A stretch of DNA of 64,000 nt from Xylocopa sonorina (lineage: Eukaryota; Arthropoda; Insecta; Hymenoptera; Apidae), in contig NW_027490129.1 of assembly GCF_050948175.1 (NCBI RefSeq), positions 124,001 through 188,000 on the forward strand. Reading direction: 5' to 3'. Shown piece by piece: positions 26,662 to 40,250 of the stretch. Under the pieces are notes generated by a model. The model worked only from the letters and a program-made list of their open reading frames with translations, was not told the origin of the DNA and ran no database searches. Position 1 is the stretch's first letter. Each line of letters begins with the position of its first letter. The translations under genes were made by a program, and so were the position numbers.

Positions 26662-27203
26662 GACGGACTGAACGAGATCCATACTTGTTGGAAGCGAGAG
26701 ATCGTGAGTCCTTATACGCTAAAGCGTCCCATTTGTTCCCTGCCGCATTTGCGATATTGCGTATTGTATTTTGTATCGTATAACGGGTGGTGATCCCCGG
26801 TCATTCGCGGCGTGTCGTATACCTTTTTGTAATACCGCGTCGAGGCAATCTAGAAAGAAGCCGTGAGTTCAATATCCCGCGACCCTAATTTGCGCACTCG
26901 GCTAGAAGTAGTCGAGCGATAGAGTATATCGAAATTTCGAGGGTTATCTTGCACCGGGTTTCCCCGGGTTGCCTGGTTTACTAGTTTTCGCTACTTCTTG
27001 AGTAGCTGGCGCCCAAAAAGTCCCAGCCTCGCAGTTACGAAATACTCGCTGGATAGGAAATTTTTTGTTCTGTACTTCGCGTTGCCGAATCACGCGGATA
27101 TTTTGTACCCCGATATAACCCCGGATTAAACTTCTGTATAACCCCGTTATTATTGATTCTATATAACCCTTTCTTGCGGAATGTAACGGGAAAACCCGTC
27201 GCA
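26223..27203 (+). repeat. LTR of family-2 element
   Basis: The start TGTGAGAAGG is set by alignment to the solo LTR at 15774-16510. The end ...CCCGTCGCA is set by the primer binding site 5 bases downstream and by the matching end CCCGTCACA of the partial LTR at 29587. It contains a (GA)n tract absent from the solo copy. Confidence 0.75.
26614..26658 (+). repeat. (GA)n microsatellite
   Basis: About 22 uninterrupted GA dinucleotides inside the family-2 LTR. Confidence 0.95.
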
Positions 27204-27208
27204 AAATT

Positions 27209-27226
27209 TGGCGCCCAACGTGGGGC
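27209..27226 (+). other. Primer binding site, tRNA-Lys type
   Basis: TGGCGCCCAACGTGGGGC follows the LTR end after a 5-base spacer. It is complementary to the 3' end of a lysine tRNA, the well-known primer of many retroviruses and Gypsy-like elements. It would start minus-strand DNA synthesis. Confidence 0.85.
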
Positions 27227-27724
27227 CCTGAGAATTTCGACAATAAAGTGCTCGCCTCGACGGGACACACCCAGTATAGAAAATTTGAACAGTAACGTTC
27301 GAGAGTGTGTTTACGGGTCGTGGTGACCTATTGGGAACGTTACCGTTTTTTTTTTATGTCCTTTGTTGAGCGTGGATCATCACACGCGTTATCGCTGCGG
27401 CTTATACCGTTTCAAGGTCGCTATTGTTTACTGCTGGTTGCTAGGTCGGATTCACGGGAATTGGAAGGTTGAAATTAGTCTTCCCGTTAATCCGGCAGGA
27501 GAATATTACTTTTGTTTGTTTTTGGCGTCTCCTTTAGGGAAGTGACTCTTTCTCTTTTCCTTCTTTTATTACTGGTTGCTATTGCTCGGTGGTATATATT
27601 TCTCCCTCATTTCTTCTTGTGTAATTTGATCCCTGAGGCATCCTGTATCCTTATTCTTTCCCAAATTTGTCCCTCTTGTCCGGAAATACGGAATAGGATA
27701 AATTCGCGAAACGCATTTGAAAAT

Positions 27725-29355
27725 ATGGATCCTCTTACATTGATCGGGATAACGGCTACGAACGTAACGACGACCGTTACCATGGCCGGGGGATCGGGCA
27801 CAATTGCCCGCGGGCCTACACCCCCGTCGACCGGAATTGCGCCCCCTACTCCCCCAATACCCGCGGACGTATAGGCCGAGATCAATCGTCTTAGGTCGCG
27901 CATCTTAACTATGAGGAATGTTCGCGATTTAGTTATGGTGTGCGACCACGCGAAATTAAATTTGCAAGGCACCCTGGAAGAATTGTCTGATCGATACTGG
28001 CATCACGAGGTTCGTCGTCGGTACCCCGAGGTGTCGGTTCCTTGGGGTCCGGTGGCAGACGAAAGGGGGATAGCTATGCCACTAACGGTGACCGCGGCGA
28101 TCGACGAGCCGTGCGAAGATGAGGCAGTATCCGCGCGACTTTCGCGGTTAGAATTAAGATCTCCGCCGCAACGAAATGACCTTCGCGCGACCTGCGAAAG
28201 AAATAATCTGATATCGCACGAGGAAATTCCCCCAGTACGCGCCCGGCCAACCGTTGTGTTCGCGTCCAACGCGGAATCCGATTTGGTAGGAGATAGACCC
28301 CAACCATCCCGGCTCTAGGTCCCCACCCCACCGTTTTCTCCCCGACTATCCGCGAAGAACACCTAGTAGAACATTTCCGCCGTTACGGGCCAAAATTCGA
28401 GGGGCGGCCAGATGAAGATCCGGAGGACTATCTTCTCCGGTTGCACGAATATTGCTCACGGCGAGGTTACACCAAAGAGGAAATGCTTCAGGTGTTAGGC
28501 GAATCGCTACAGGGAACGGCCCTTATTTGGTATCGAGTAGATAAAGATTCGTGGTCGGATTACGACGGGTTCATATATCAATTCCGAGTGCAATTCGGAC
28601 ATAACGATTTACAGGAAGGGTTGCGTCACGAGGTAGAGTCCCGAACGCAGGGTCAGTTCGAGTCGTCTACGGAATACATAACGAAAATGCGGATGTATTT
28701 CCGATATTTAGATCCGCCCCTATCTTTAGAAGACCAACTCTCCCTTTCCTATCGAAATTTGCGCCCGGATATCGAGCGGCAAATATTCCGGACCGATTTC
28801 TCCGACTTCACCGAACTGAAACTAAGGTGCAAGGAAGTAGAACTACGGAATGCCCGCGCTCGAAATTACCGACCCCCGCCGTCCCCCTTGCAATCATTCC
28901 TCCCCGCGGCCGCGTACACACCACCGTCCGGGAACCCGAAGATCCAAAGACTTCACGCGGTGGAACAATTAGTTCCGCAGCCAGAACGGACCGCGTTAAC
29001 GGTTGAACCCACACCCCCTGATTCCCTGATTTCGCCTGTACCCCAAACCCGACCCGTCGCAACCTCCACCCCCCAGACGACACCCCAAAAGCCGAGAAAC
29101 CCGAAGACGGAACGCAAAAAGGAACCCCCACCGGCCGTCCGTTCGACAACCGTACGTTGTTATAATTATCGTGAACAGGGGCACGTGTACCGGGAATGCC
29201 CGCACGAGTTGGGCTCCTTTCGCCGTGTGTGTGGATTGCCGGGCCACATTGTCAACACTTGCCCGCGTTGCCGTCATGTCCGAGCGGGAAACCTGAGGGG
29301 GGAGGCCAGTGAAGGTACCCTCCCCAAGCGCTTCGGAACCACGCCTGCCCAGTAG
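27725..29355 (+). pseudogene. Broken gag of the family-2 element
   Basis: The coding frame can be followed from ATG at 27725 (MDPLTLIG...). It is interrupted by an in-frame TAG at 27872. It then continues (27875-28317) through a helical segment to a frame change between about 28297 and 28318. It resumes in the -1 frame to the stop at 29355. The last part contains a retrotransposon-gag core (FEGRPDEDPEDYLLRL, LQGTALIWY, a helical capsid-like stretch), a proline-rich linker and two CCHC zinc knuckles. Each knuckle has lost one cysteine: CYNYREQGHVYREC has Tyr for the second Cys, and RRVCGLPGHIVNTC has Arg for the first. Nonsense, frameshift and lost zinc ligands together show the gene is dead. 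Gag would package element RNA into particles. No pol follows. Confidence 0.8.
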
Positions 29356-29385
29356 ACCTGTGAACCCCTTTAAACACCCCGACCT

Positions 29386-29587
29386 CCCAGCCTCGCAGTT
29401 ACGAAATACTCGCTGGATAGGCAATTCTTGGTTCTGCATTTGGCGTTGGCGAATTCGTCGACAATCATACCAAGCGCATATTTTGTACCCCGATATTCTG
29501 TACCCTGGATTAAACTACTGTATACCCCCGTTAGTATTAGTTCTATATACCCCTTTCTTGCGGATTGTAACGGGAAAACCCGTCACA
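29386..29587 (+). repeat. Truncated 3' LTR of family 2
   Basis: From TCCCAGCCTCGCAG onward this matches the last 180-200 bp of the LTR at 26223-27203, with substitutions and small gaps. Upstream of that string the two differ completely, so a deletion joined the 3' side of gag to the middle of the LTR. It ends GTCACA and satellite resumes at TATATAATACTCATTG. Confidence 0.8.
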
Positions 29588-32500
29588 ATATATAATACTC
29601 ATTGTGGAGTGTTATGTATACCTCGTATTCACATCAAATGAATGTAAATGCGACACTTCCTTGCTAGGAAATAGCTTTTCCAGATATCTACGTATCGTAG
29701 CAATAGAGTTCTAATGCTTCGTAAAACGCGATATCGCATCTCATTCCTATGTTTCATGATAAGATAAAATATTCATTGCGAAGTGTCACCTATACCTCGT
29801 ATACACTTCAAATGAATGTAAATGCGCCACTTCCTTCCTAGGAAATAGCGTTTGCAGATCACTACGTATCGAAACAGTAGAGTTCTAATGCTTCTTAAAA
29901 CGGGATATCGCATTTCATTTCTATGTTTCGTGATAAGGTATAACATTCATTGCGAAGTGTCATGTATACCTTGTATTCACTTCAAAAGAATGTAAACGCG
30001 ACACTTCCTTTGCTAGGAAATAGCGTTTCCAGATGTCTACGTACCGAAACAATAGAGTTCTAATGCTTCTTAAAACGAGATGTCGCATCTCATTTCTATG
30101 TTTCATGATAAGATATAATATTCATTGCGAAGTGTCATGTATACATCGCATACATTTCAATTGAATGTAAATGCGACACTTCAATGCTAGGAAATAGCGT
30201 TTGCAGATGTCTACGTATCGAAGCAATAGGGTTCTAATGTTTCTTCAAACGAGATATCGCACCTCATTTCTGTGCTTCATGGTAAGATATAATATTCATT
30301 GCGAAGTATCATGTATACCTCGTATTCGCTTCAAAAGAATGTAAATGCGGCACTTGCTTGCCAGGAAATAGCGTTTGCAGCTATCTACATTTCGAAGCAA
30401 TGGAGTTCTAAAGCTTCTTAAAACAAGATATCTCATCTCATTTCTACGTTTCATGATAAGATATAATATTCATTGCGATGTGTCGTGTATACCTCGCATA
30501 CACTTCAAATGAATGTAAATGCGACACTTCCTTGCTAGGAAGTAGCGTTTCCAGATGTCTACGTATCGAAACTATAGGTTTCTATTGCTTCTTAAAACGA
30601 GATGTTGCATTATATTTCTATGTTTCATGATAAGATATAATATTCATTGCGAAGCGTCATGTATACCTCATATTCACTTGAAAAGAATGTAAATGCGACA
30701 CTATCTTGTAGGAAAAAGCGTTTCCAGACGCCTACGTATCGAAACAATAGGTTTCTATTGCATCTAAAAGCGAGATGTTGCATCCTATTTCTATGTTTCA
30801 TGATAAGATATAAAATTCGTTGCGAAGCGTCATGTATTCCTCGTATTCACTTCAAGAGGTGGTAAGTGCGACACTTCCATGCTAGGAAATAGCGTTTGCA
30901 GTTGTCTCCGTATCGAAGCAGTAGTGTTCCAATGCTCTTTAAATCACGATATCGCATCTCATTTCTATGTCCATGATGACATATAATATTCACTGCAAAG
31001 TTTCATCTATACCTCGCACACACTTCAAGTGAATGTAAATGCGACACTTCCATGCAAGGAAATAGCGTTTGCAGATGTCTACGTATCGTAGCAATAGAGT
31101 TCCAATGCTTCTTAAAAGGCGATATCGCATCTCGTTTCTATGTTTCATGTTAAGATATATTATTCATTGCGAAGTGTCACTTGTACCTCGCACACCCTTC
31201 AAATCAATGTAAATACGTCAGTTCCTTGGTGGGAAATAGTGTTTGCAGATGTCTACGTATCGAAGCAATAGAGTTCTAATGCATCTTAAATCGTCATATC
31301 GCATCTCATTTCTATGTTTCATGATAAGATATAATGTTCCTTGCGGAGTGCCATGTATACATCGTCTGCATTTCAAAAGATTGTAAATACCACACTTCCT
31401 TGCATACCTCATCTGCACTTCAACAGATTGTAAATGCCACACTTCCATGCTAGGATATAGCGTTCTCAGATGTCTACGTATCGGAGCAATAAAGATGTAA
31501 TTATTCGTAAAACGCGATATCCTATCTCATTTCTGTGTTTCATGATATGATATAATATTCATTGCGAAGTGTTATGTATACCTCGTCTACACTACAAAAG
31601 AATGTAACTGCGACTCTTTCTTGCTAGGAAATAGCTTTTCCAGATGTCTACGTATCGAAGCAATAGAGTTGTAATCCTTCTTAAAACGCGATATGGCATC
31701 GCAGTTCTATGTTACATGATAAGATATAATATTCATAGCGAAGTGTTATGTATGTCTCGTTTGTACTTCAAAAAAATGGGAAATACCACAGCTCCTTGCC
31801 AGGATATAGCAATTCCAGATGTCTATGATCGAAACAATTGAGTTCAAATGCCTCTCTAAACGCGATATCGCACCTCATTTCTAAGTTTCAAGATGTGATA
31901 TAATATTCTATGCGCAGTATTATGTATACCTCGTCTACACCTCAAAAGAATGTAAATGCCACACTTGCCTGCTAGGAAATAGCGTGTCCAGATGTCTACG
32001 TCTCGAAGCAATATAGTAGTAATGCTTCTAAAAACGCGATATCGCATGTCAGTTCTATGCTTCATGATAAGACATAATATTCATTGCGAAGTGTTATGTA
32101 TACCTCCTCTACACATCAAAAGAATGTAAAGGCCACACAACCTTTCTAGGAAGTAGCGTTATCAGTTGTCTACGTAAAAAAGCAATGGAGTTCTAATGTT
32201 TCTTAAAACGCGATATAGCTTCACATTTCTATGCTTCATGAAAAGATATAGTATTCCTTCCGAAGTGTTATGTATATCTCGTCTGCACATCAAATGAATG
32301 TAAATGCCACACTTTCATCCTAGGAAATAGCGTTTCCAGATCTCTACGTATCGAAGCAATAGAGTTCTAGTGCTTCTTTAAACGGGACATCGCATCGCAT
32401 TTCTATGTTTCCTGATAAGATATAACACTCATTGCGAAGTGTTATGTATACCTCGCCTACACTTCAAAGGAATATAAATGCCACACTTCCTTGCTAGGAA

Positions 32501-32849
32501 ATGGCGTTTGCAGATGTCCACGTATCGAAGCAATAGAGCTGTAATGCTTCTCAAAGCGCGATATCGCATTTCATTTGTATGTTTCATGATAAGATATAAT
32601 ATTCATTGCGAAGTGTTATGTATACCTCGTCTGCACTTCAAATGAATGTAAGTGTGACACTTCCTTCATGGAAATAGCTTTTCCAGATGTCTACGTATCG
32701 AAGCATTAGAGTTCTATTGCTTCTTAAAACGCAACATCGCACCTTACTTCGATGTTTCATGATAAGATATAATATTCATTGCGAAGTATTATGTATACTT
32801 CGCCTATACTCCGAATGAAAGTAAATGCCACGCTTCCTTGCTGGGAAGT
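29588..32849 (+). repeat. Satellite array, + orientation
   Basis: Ordinary monomers, somewhat more divergent towards 31-32.8 kb. One monomer is cut short near 31404 (CTTCCTTGC joined to ATACCTCATCTGCAC). The block ends where the orientation reverses without any inserted element. Confidence 0.93.
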
Positions 32850-32917
32850 ATTCCTCCATTGCTTGGATACGCGGACAACAGGAAACGCATTTCCTAGGAT
32901 GGAAGTGTGCAATTTAC
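32821..32917. other. Direct head-to-head satellite inversion junction
   Basis: The arms 32821-32847 and 32891-32917 are inverted copies of the same 27-bp monomer segment (21 of 27 positions pair) around a 43-base loop. To the left CTTCCTTGCTGGGAA reads on the + strand; to the right TTCCTAGGATGGAAG reads on the minus strand. No transposon sequence separates them. Confidence 0.8.
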
Positions 32918-33550
32918 ATTCTTTTGTAGTGTACACGACGTATACATAACACTTCGCAATGAACATTATATCTTATCGTGCAACATAGAAATGAGATGCG
33001 ATATCGCGTTTTAAGAAGCATTAGAACACTAATGCTCCGATACGTAGACATCTGGATACGCATTTCCTAGCAAGGAAGTGTGGCATTCGCATTCTTTTGA
33101 AGTGTAGACGAGGCATACATAACACTCCCCAATGAATATTATATCATATCATGAAACGTAGAAATGAGATGCGATATCACGTTTTGGGAAGCATTAGAAC
33201 TCTACGGCAACGGTCCGTAGATATCGGGAAACGCTAATTGCTAGGAAGGAAGTGCGGCACTTACACTCTTTTGAAGGGTAGTTGAGGAATACTTTACACT
33301 TCGCAATAAATACTATGTCATATCATGAAACATAGAAATGAGATACGATATCCCGTTTTAAGAAGCATTAGAACTCTATTCCTTCGGCACTTGGACTTCT
33401 GGAAACGCCATTTCTAGCAAGGAAGTGTGGCAGTTACATTCTTTTGAAGAGCACAAGTGGTATATACAACACTTTGCAATGAATATTATATCTTGTCATG
33501 AAACATAGAGCTGCGATGCGATTTCGCGTTTTACGAAGCATTAGAACTCC

Positions 33551-36500
33551 ATTGCATCGATACGTAGATATCTATAGACGCATTTCCTAGCAAGGAAGTG
33601 TGGCATTTACATTCTTTCGAAGTATAGACAAAGCATACATAACACCTCGCAATGAATATTATGTCCTATCATGAAACATGGAAATGAGATGCGTTATCGC
33701 TCTTTAAGGAGCATTAAATCTTTATTGCTTCGATACGTAGACATCAGGAAACGCATTTCCTAGCAAGGTAGTGTGGCATTTATATTCTTTTGAAGTGTAG
33801 ACCAGGTATACGTAGCACTTCGCAATGAATATTACATCTTATCATGAAACACAGAAATGGGAAGCGGTATCGCGTTTTAAAACGCATTAGAACTCTGTAG
33901 CATCGATACATAGTCATTTGGATAGCATTTCCTGGCATGGAAGTGTGGCATTTACATTCTTTTGAAGTGTTGTCGAGGTGTCCATAACGCTCCGCAATGA
34001 ATATTACACCATATCATGAAACATAGAAATAAGAGGAGATATCGCGTTCTAAGAAGCATTAGAACTGTATTGCTTAGATACGTGGACATCTGGAAACGCA
34101 TTCCCCAGCAAGAATGTGTGGCATTCACATTCATTTGAAGTGTAGACGAGGTATACGTAACGTTTCGCAATGAATATTATGTTTTATCGTGCAACATCGA
34201 ACTGAGGTGCGATATCGCGCTTTAAGAAGCATTAAGACGCTATTGCTTCTATACGTGGATATCTGGAAACGCTATTCCCTAGCAAGGAAGTGTGGCATTT
34301 ATATTCATTTGAAGTGTATACGAGGTATACTTCGCTGTGAATATTATAACTTATCATGAAGCATGGAAATGAGATGCGATGTCTCGTTTTAAGAAGCACC
34401 AGAACACTATTACTTCGATACGTAGAATTCTGCAATCGCTATTTCCTAGCAAGGAAGTGTCGCATTTACATTCTTTTGAAGTGAATATGAGGTATACATA
34501 ACACTCCAAAATGAATATTATATCTTATCACGAAACATAGAAATGAGATTCGATATCGTGATTTAAGAAGAACTAGAACTAGAATAGATTTTAGTGTCGC
34601 GTTTAATTTCTTGTGAAGTGAAATCGAGATATACATGACACTTCGCAATGAATATTATGTCTTATCATGAAACATAGGAATGAGATGCGATATCGCGTTT
34701 TGAGAAGCATTAGATCTCTATTGCTAATATGCGTTTGACATCTGCAAACTCTATTTCCTAGCAAGGAAATAACACACATTCCATTGAAGTGAATACGAGG
34801 TATACATGACACTTCGCAATGAGTATTATATCTTCTAATGAAACATAGGAATGAGATGCGATATCGCGTTATGAGAAGCATTAGAACTCTATTGCATCGA
34901 TACGTAGATATCTATAGACGCATTTCCTAGCAAGGAAGTGTGGCATTTACATTCTTTCGAAGTATAGACAAAGCATACATAACACCTCGCAATGAATATT
35001 ATGTCCTATCATGAAACATGGAAATGAGATGCGTTATCGCTCTTTAAGGAGCATTAAATCTTTATTGCTTCGATACGTAGACATCAGGAAACGCATTTCC
35101 TAGCAAGGTAGTGTGGCATTTATATTCTTTTGAAGTGTAGACCAGGTATACGTAGCACTTCGCAATGAATATTACATCTTATCATGAAACACAGAAATGG
35201 GAAGCGGTATCGCGTTTTAAAACGCATTAGAACTCTGTAGCATCGATACATAGTCATTTGGATAGCATTTCCTGGCATGGAAGTGTGGCATTTACATTCT
35301 TTTGAAGTGTTGTCGAGGTGTCCATAACGCTCCGCAATGAATATTACACCATATCATGAAACATAGAAATAAGAGGAGATATCGCGTTCTAAGAAGCATT
35401 AGAACTGTATTGCTTAGATACGTGGACATCTGGAAACGCATTCCCCAGCAAGAATGTGTGTCATTCACATTCATTTGAAGTGTAGACGAGGTATACGTAA
35501 CGTTTCGCAATGAATATTATGTTTTATCGTGCAACATCGAACTGAGGTGCGATATCGCGCTTTAAGAAGCATTAAGACGCTATTGCTTCTATACGTGGAT
35601 ATCTGGAAACGCTATTCCCTAGCAAGGAAGTGTGGCATTTATATTCATTTGAAGTGTATACGAGGTATACTTCGCTGTGAATATTATAACTTATCATGAA
35701 GCATGGAAATGAGATGCGATGTCTCGTTTTAAGAAGCACCAGAACACTATTACTTCGATACGTAGAATTCTGCAATCGCTATTTCCTAGCAAGGAAGTGT
35801 CGCATTTACATTCTTTTGAAGTGAATATGAGGTATACATAACACTCCAAAATGAATATTATATCTTATCACGAAACATAGAAATGAGATTCGATATCGTG
35901 ATTTAAGAAGAACTAGAACTAGAATAGATTTTAGTGTCGCGTTTAATTTCTTGTGAAGTGAAATCGAGATATACATGACACTTCGCAATGAATATTATGT
36001 CTTATCATGAAACATAGGAATGAGATGCGATATCGCGTTTTGAGAAGCATTAGATCTCTATTGCTAATATGCGTTTGACATCTGCAAACTCTATTTCCTA
36101 GCAAGGAAATAACACACATTCCATTGAAGTGAATACGAGGTATACATGACACTTCGCAATGAGTATTATATCTTCTAATGAAACATAGGAATGAGATGCG
36201 ATATCGCGTTATGAGAAGCATTAGAACTCTATTGCATCGATACGTAGATATCTATAGACGCATTTCCTAGCAAGGAAGTGTGGCATTTACATTCTTTCGA
36301 AGTATAGACAAAGCATACATAACACCTCGCAATGAATATTATGTCCTATCATGAAACATGGAAATGAGATGCGTTATCGCTCTTTAAGGAGCATTAAATC
36401 TTTATTGCTTCGATACGTAGACATCAGGAAACGCATTTCCTAGCAAGGTAGTGTGGCATTTATATTCTTTTGAAGTGTAGACCAGGTATACGTAGCACTT

Positions 36501-39500
36501 CGCAATGAATATTACATCTTATCATGAAACACAGAAATGGGAAGCGGTATCGCGTTTTAAAACGCATTAGAACTCTGTAGCATCGATACATAGTCATTTG
36601 GATAGCATTTCCTGGCATGGAAGTGTGGCATTTACATTCTTTTGAAGTGTTGTCGAGGTGTCCATAACGCTCCGCAATGAATATTACACCATATCATGAA
36701 ACATAGAAATAAGAGGAGATATCGCGTTCTAAGAAGCATTAGAACTGTATTGCTTAGATACGTGGACATCTGGAAACGCATTCCCCAGCAAGAATGTGTG
36801 GCATTCACATTCATTTGAAGTGTAGACGAGGTATACGTAACGTTTCGCAATGAATATTATGTTTTATCGTGCAACATCGAACTGAGGTGCGATATCGCGC
36901 TTTAAGAAGCATTAAGACGCTATTGCTTCTATACGTGGATATCTGGAAACGCTATTCCCTAGCAAGGAAGTGTGGCATTTATATTCATTTGAAGTGTATA
37001 CGAGGTATACTTCGCTGTGAATATTATAACTTATCATGAAGCATGGAAATGAGATGCGATGTCTCGTTTTAAGAAGCACCAGAACACTATTACTTCGATA
37101 CGTAGAATTCTGCAATCGCTATTTCCTAGCAAGGAAGTGTCGCATTTACATTCTTTTGAAGTGAATATGAGGTATACATAACACTCCAAAATGAATATTA
37201 TATCTTATCACGAAACATAGAAATGAGATTCGATATCGTGATTTAAGAACAACTAGAACTAGAATAGATTTTAGTGTCGCGTTTAATTTCTTGTGAAGTG
37301 AAATCGAGATATACATGACACTTCGCAATGAATATTATGTCTTATCATGAAACATAGGAATGAGATGCGATATCGCGTTTTGAGAAGCATTAGATCTCTA
37401 TTGCTAATATGCGTTTGACATCTGCAAACTCTATTTCCTAGCAAGGAAATAACACACATTCCATTGAAGTGAATACGAGGTATACATGACACTTCGCAAT
37501 GAGTATTATATCTTCTAATGAAACATAGGAATGAGATGCGATATCGCGTTATGAGAAGCATTAGAACTCTATTGCATCGATACGTAGATATCTATAGACG
37601 CATTTCCTAGCAAGGAAGTGTGGCATTTACATTCTTTCGAAGTATAGACAAAGCATACATAACACCTCGCAATGAATATTATGTCCTATCATGAAACATG
37701 GAAATGAGATGCGTTATCGCTCTTTAAGGAGCATTAAATCTTTATTGCTTCGATACGTAGACATCAGGAAACGCATTTCCTAGCAAGGTAGTGTGGCATT
37801 TATATTCTTTTGAAGTGTAGACCAGGTATACGTAGCACTTCGCAATGAATATTACATCTTATCATGAAACACAGAAATGGGAAGCGGTATCGCGTTTTAA
37901 AACGCATTAGAACTCTGTAGCATCGATACATAGTCATTTGGATAGCATTTCCTGGCATGGAAGTGTGGCATTTACATTCTTTTGAAGTGTTGTCGAGGTG
38001 TCCATAACGCTCCGCAATGAATATTACACCATATCATGAAACATAGAAATAAGAGGAGATATCGCGTTCTAAGAAGCATTAGAACTGTATTGCTTAGATA
38101 CGTGGACATCTGGAAACGCATTCCCCAGCAAGAATGTGTGGCATTCACATTCATTTGAAGTGTAGACGAGGTATACGTAACGTTTCGCAATGAATATTAT
38201 GTTTTATCGTGCAACATCGAACTGAGGTGCGATATCGCGCTTTAAGAAGCATTAAGACGCTATTGCTTCTATACGTGGATATCTGGAAACGCTATTCCCT
38301 AGCAAGGAAGTGTGGCATTTATATTCATTTGAAGTGTATACGAGGTATACTTCGCTGTGAATATTATAACTTATCATGAAGCATGGAAATGAGATGCGAT
38401 GTCTCGTTTTAAGAAGCACCAGAACACTATTACTTCGATACGTAGAATTCTGCAATCGCTATTTCCTAGCAAGGAAGTGTCGCATTTACATTCTTTTGAA
38501 GTGAATATGAGGTATACATAACACTCCAAAATGAATATTATATCTTATCACGAAACATAGAAATGAGATTCGATATCGTGATTTAAGAAGAACTAGAACT
38601 AGAATAGATTTTAGTGTCGCGTTTAATTTCTTGTGAAGTGAAATCGAGATATACATGACACTTCGCAATGAATATTATGTCTTATCATGAAACATAGGAA
38701 TGAGATGCGATATCGCGTTTTGAGAAGCATTAGATCTCTATTGCTAATATGCGTTTGACATCTGCAAACTCTATTTCCTAGCAAGGAAATAACACACATT
38801 CCATTGAAGTGAATACGAGGTATACATGACACTTCGCAATGAGTATTATATCTTCTAATGAAACATAGGAATGAGATGCGATATCGCGTTATGAGAAGCA
38901 TTAGAACTCTATTGCATCGATACGTAGATATCTATAGACGCATTTCCTAGCAAGGAAGTGTGGCATTTACATTCTTTCGAAGTATAGACAAAGCATACAT
39001 AACACCTCGCAATGAATATTATGTCCTATCATGAAACATGGAAATGAGATGCGTTATCGCTCTTTAAGGAGCATTAAATCTTTATTGCTTCGATACGTAG
39101 ACATCAGGAAACGCATTTCCTAGCAAGGTAGTGTGGCATTTATATTCTTTTGAAGTGTAGACCAGGTATACGTAGCACTTCGCAATGAATATTACATCTT
39201 ATCATGAAACACAGAAATGGGAAGCGGTATCGCGTTTTAAAACGCATTAGAACTCTGTAGCATCGATACATAGTCATTTGGATAGCATTTCCTGGCATGG
39301 AAGTGTGGCATTTACATTCTTTTGAAGTGTTGTCGAGGTGTCCATAACGCTCCGCAATGAATATTACACCATATCATGAAACATAGAAATAAGAGGAGAT
39401 ATCGCGTTCTAAGAAGCATTAGAACTGTATTGCTTAGATACGTGGACATCTGGAAACGCATTCCCCAGCAAGAATGTGTGGCATTCACATTCATTTGAAG

Positions 39501-40250
39501 TGTAGACGAGGTATACGTAACGTTTCGCAATGAATATTATGTTTTATCGTGCAACATCGAACTGAGGTGCGATATCGCGCTTTAAGAAGCATTAAGACGC
39601 TATTGCTTCTATACGTGGATATCTGGAAACGCTATTCCCTAGCAAGGAAGTGTGGCATTTATATTCATTTGAAGTGTATACGAGGTATACTTCGCTGTGA
39701 ATATTATAACTTATCATGAAGCATGGAAATGAGATGCGATGTCTCGTTTTAAGAAGCACCAGAACACTATTACTTCGATACGTAGAATTCTGCAATCGCT
39801 ATTTCCTAGCAAGGAAGTGTCGCATTTACATTCTTTTGAAGTGAATATGAGGTATACATAACACTCCAAAATGAATATTATATCTTATCACGAAACATAG
39901 AAATGAGATTCGATATCGTGATTTAAGAACAACTAGAACTAGAATAGATTTTAGTGTCGCGTTTAATTTCTTGTGAAGTGAAATCGAGATATACATGACA
40001 CTTCGCAATGAATATTATGTCTTATCATGAAACATAGGAATGAGATGCGATATCGCGTTTTGAGAAGTATTAGATCTCTATTGCTAATATGCGTTTGACA
40101 TCTGCAAACTCTATTTCCTAGCAAGGAAATAACACACATTCCATTGAAGTGAATACGAGGTATACATGACACTTCGCAATGAGTATTATATCTTCTAATG
40201 AAACATAGGAATGAGATGCGATATCGCGTTATGAGAAGCATTAGAACTCT
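33551..40250 (-). repeat. 1340-bp higher-order repeat, five tandem units
   Basis: Units start at about 33551, 34891, 36231, 37571 and 38911. Each holds eight monomers, at least one of them cut short (AGAACTAGAACTAGAATAG joined to ATTTTAGTGTCGCG). Units are almost identical. Differences seen include G/C at 34570, 35910, 37250, 38590 and 39930 (G,G,C,G,C), a T private to unit 2 at 35461 and a T private to unit 5 at 40068. Neighbouring monomers inside a unit differ far more. This is recent amplification of one eight-monomer block. Confidence 0.95.

Larger units (their letters stand above)
25984..29587 (+). mobile_element. Decayed, internally deleted family-2 LTR retrotransposon
   Basis: Order: 239 bp of non-satellite sequence, a complete LTR (26223-27203), tRNA-Lys-type primer binding site, leader, broken gag, and only the last 200 bp of a second LTR. 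Pol is absent. The 239 bp before the LTR ends in purine-rich GGAAGGACATCGGG directly before TGTGAG. It may be the 3' internal end of a neighbouring copy that shared this LTR. No target duplication is visible, and about 48 bp of monomer phase is missing across the element. The two LTR copies differ at many positions, so the insertion is old. Confidence 0.8.

Noticed and set aside
27911..28318. Separate 135-codon gene upstream of the family-2 gag frame
   Set aside because: It is in the same frame as the ATG at 27725 apart from one TAG, and it is followed by a frame change into the gag core; it is a piece of broken gag.
28297..28318. Programmed frameshift in the family-2 gag
   Set aside because: Both sides belong to gag, no slippery heptamer is evident, and other inactivating changes are present; a mutation is the simpler reading.
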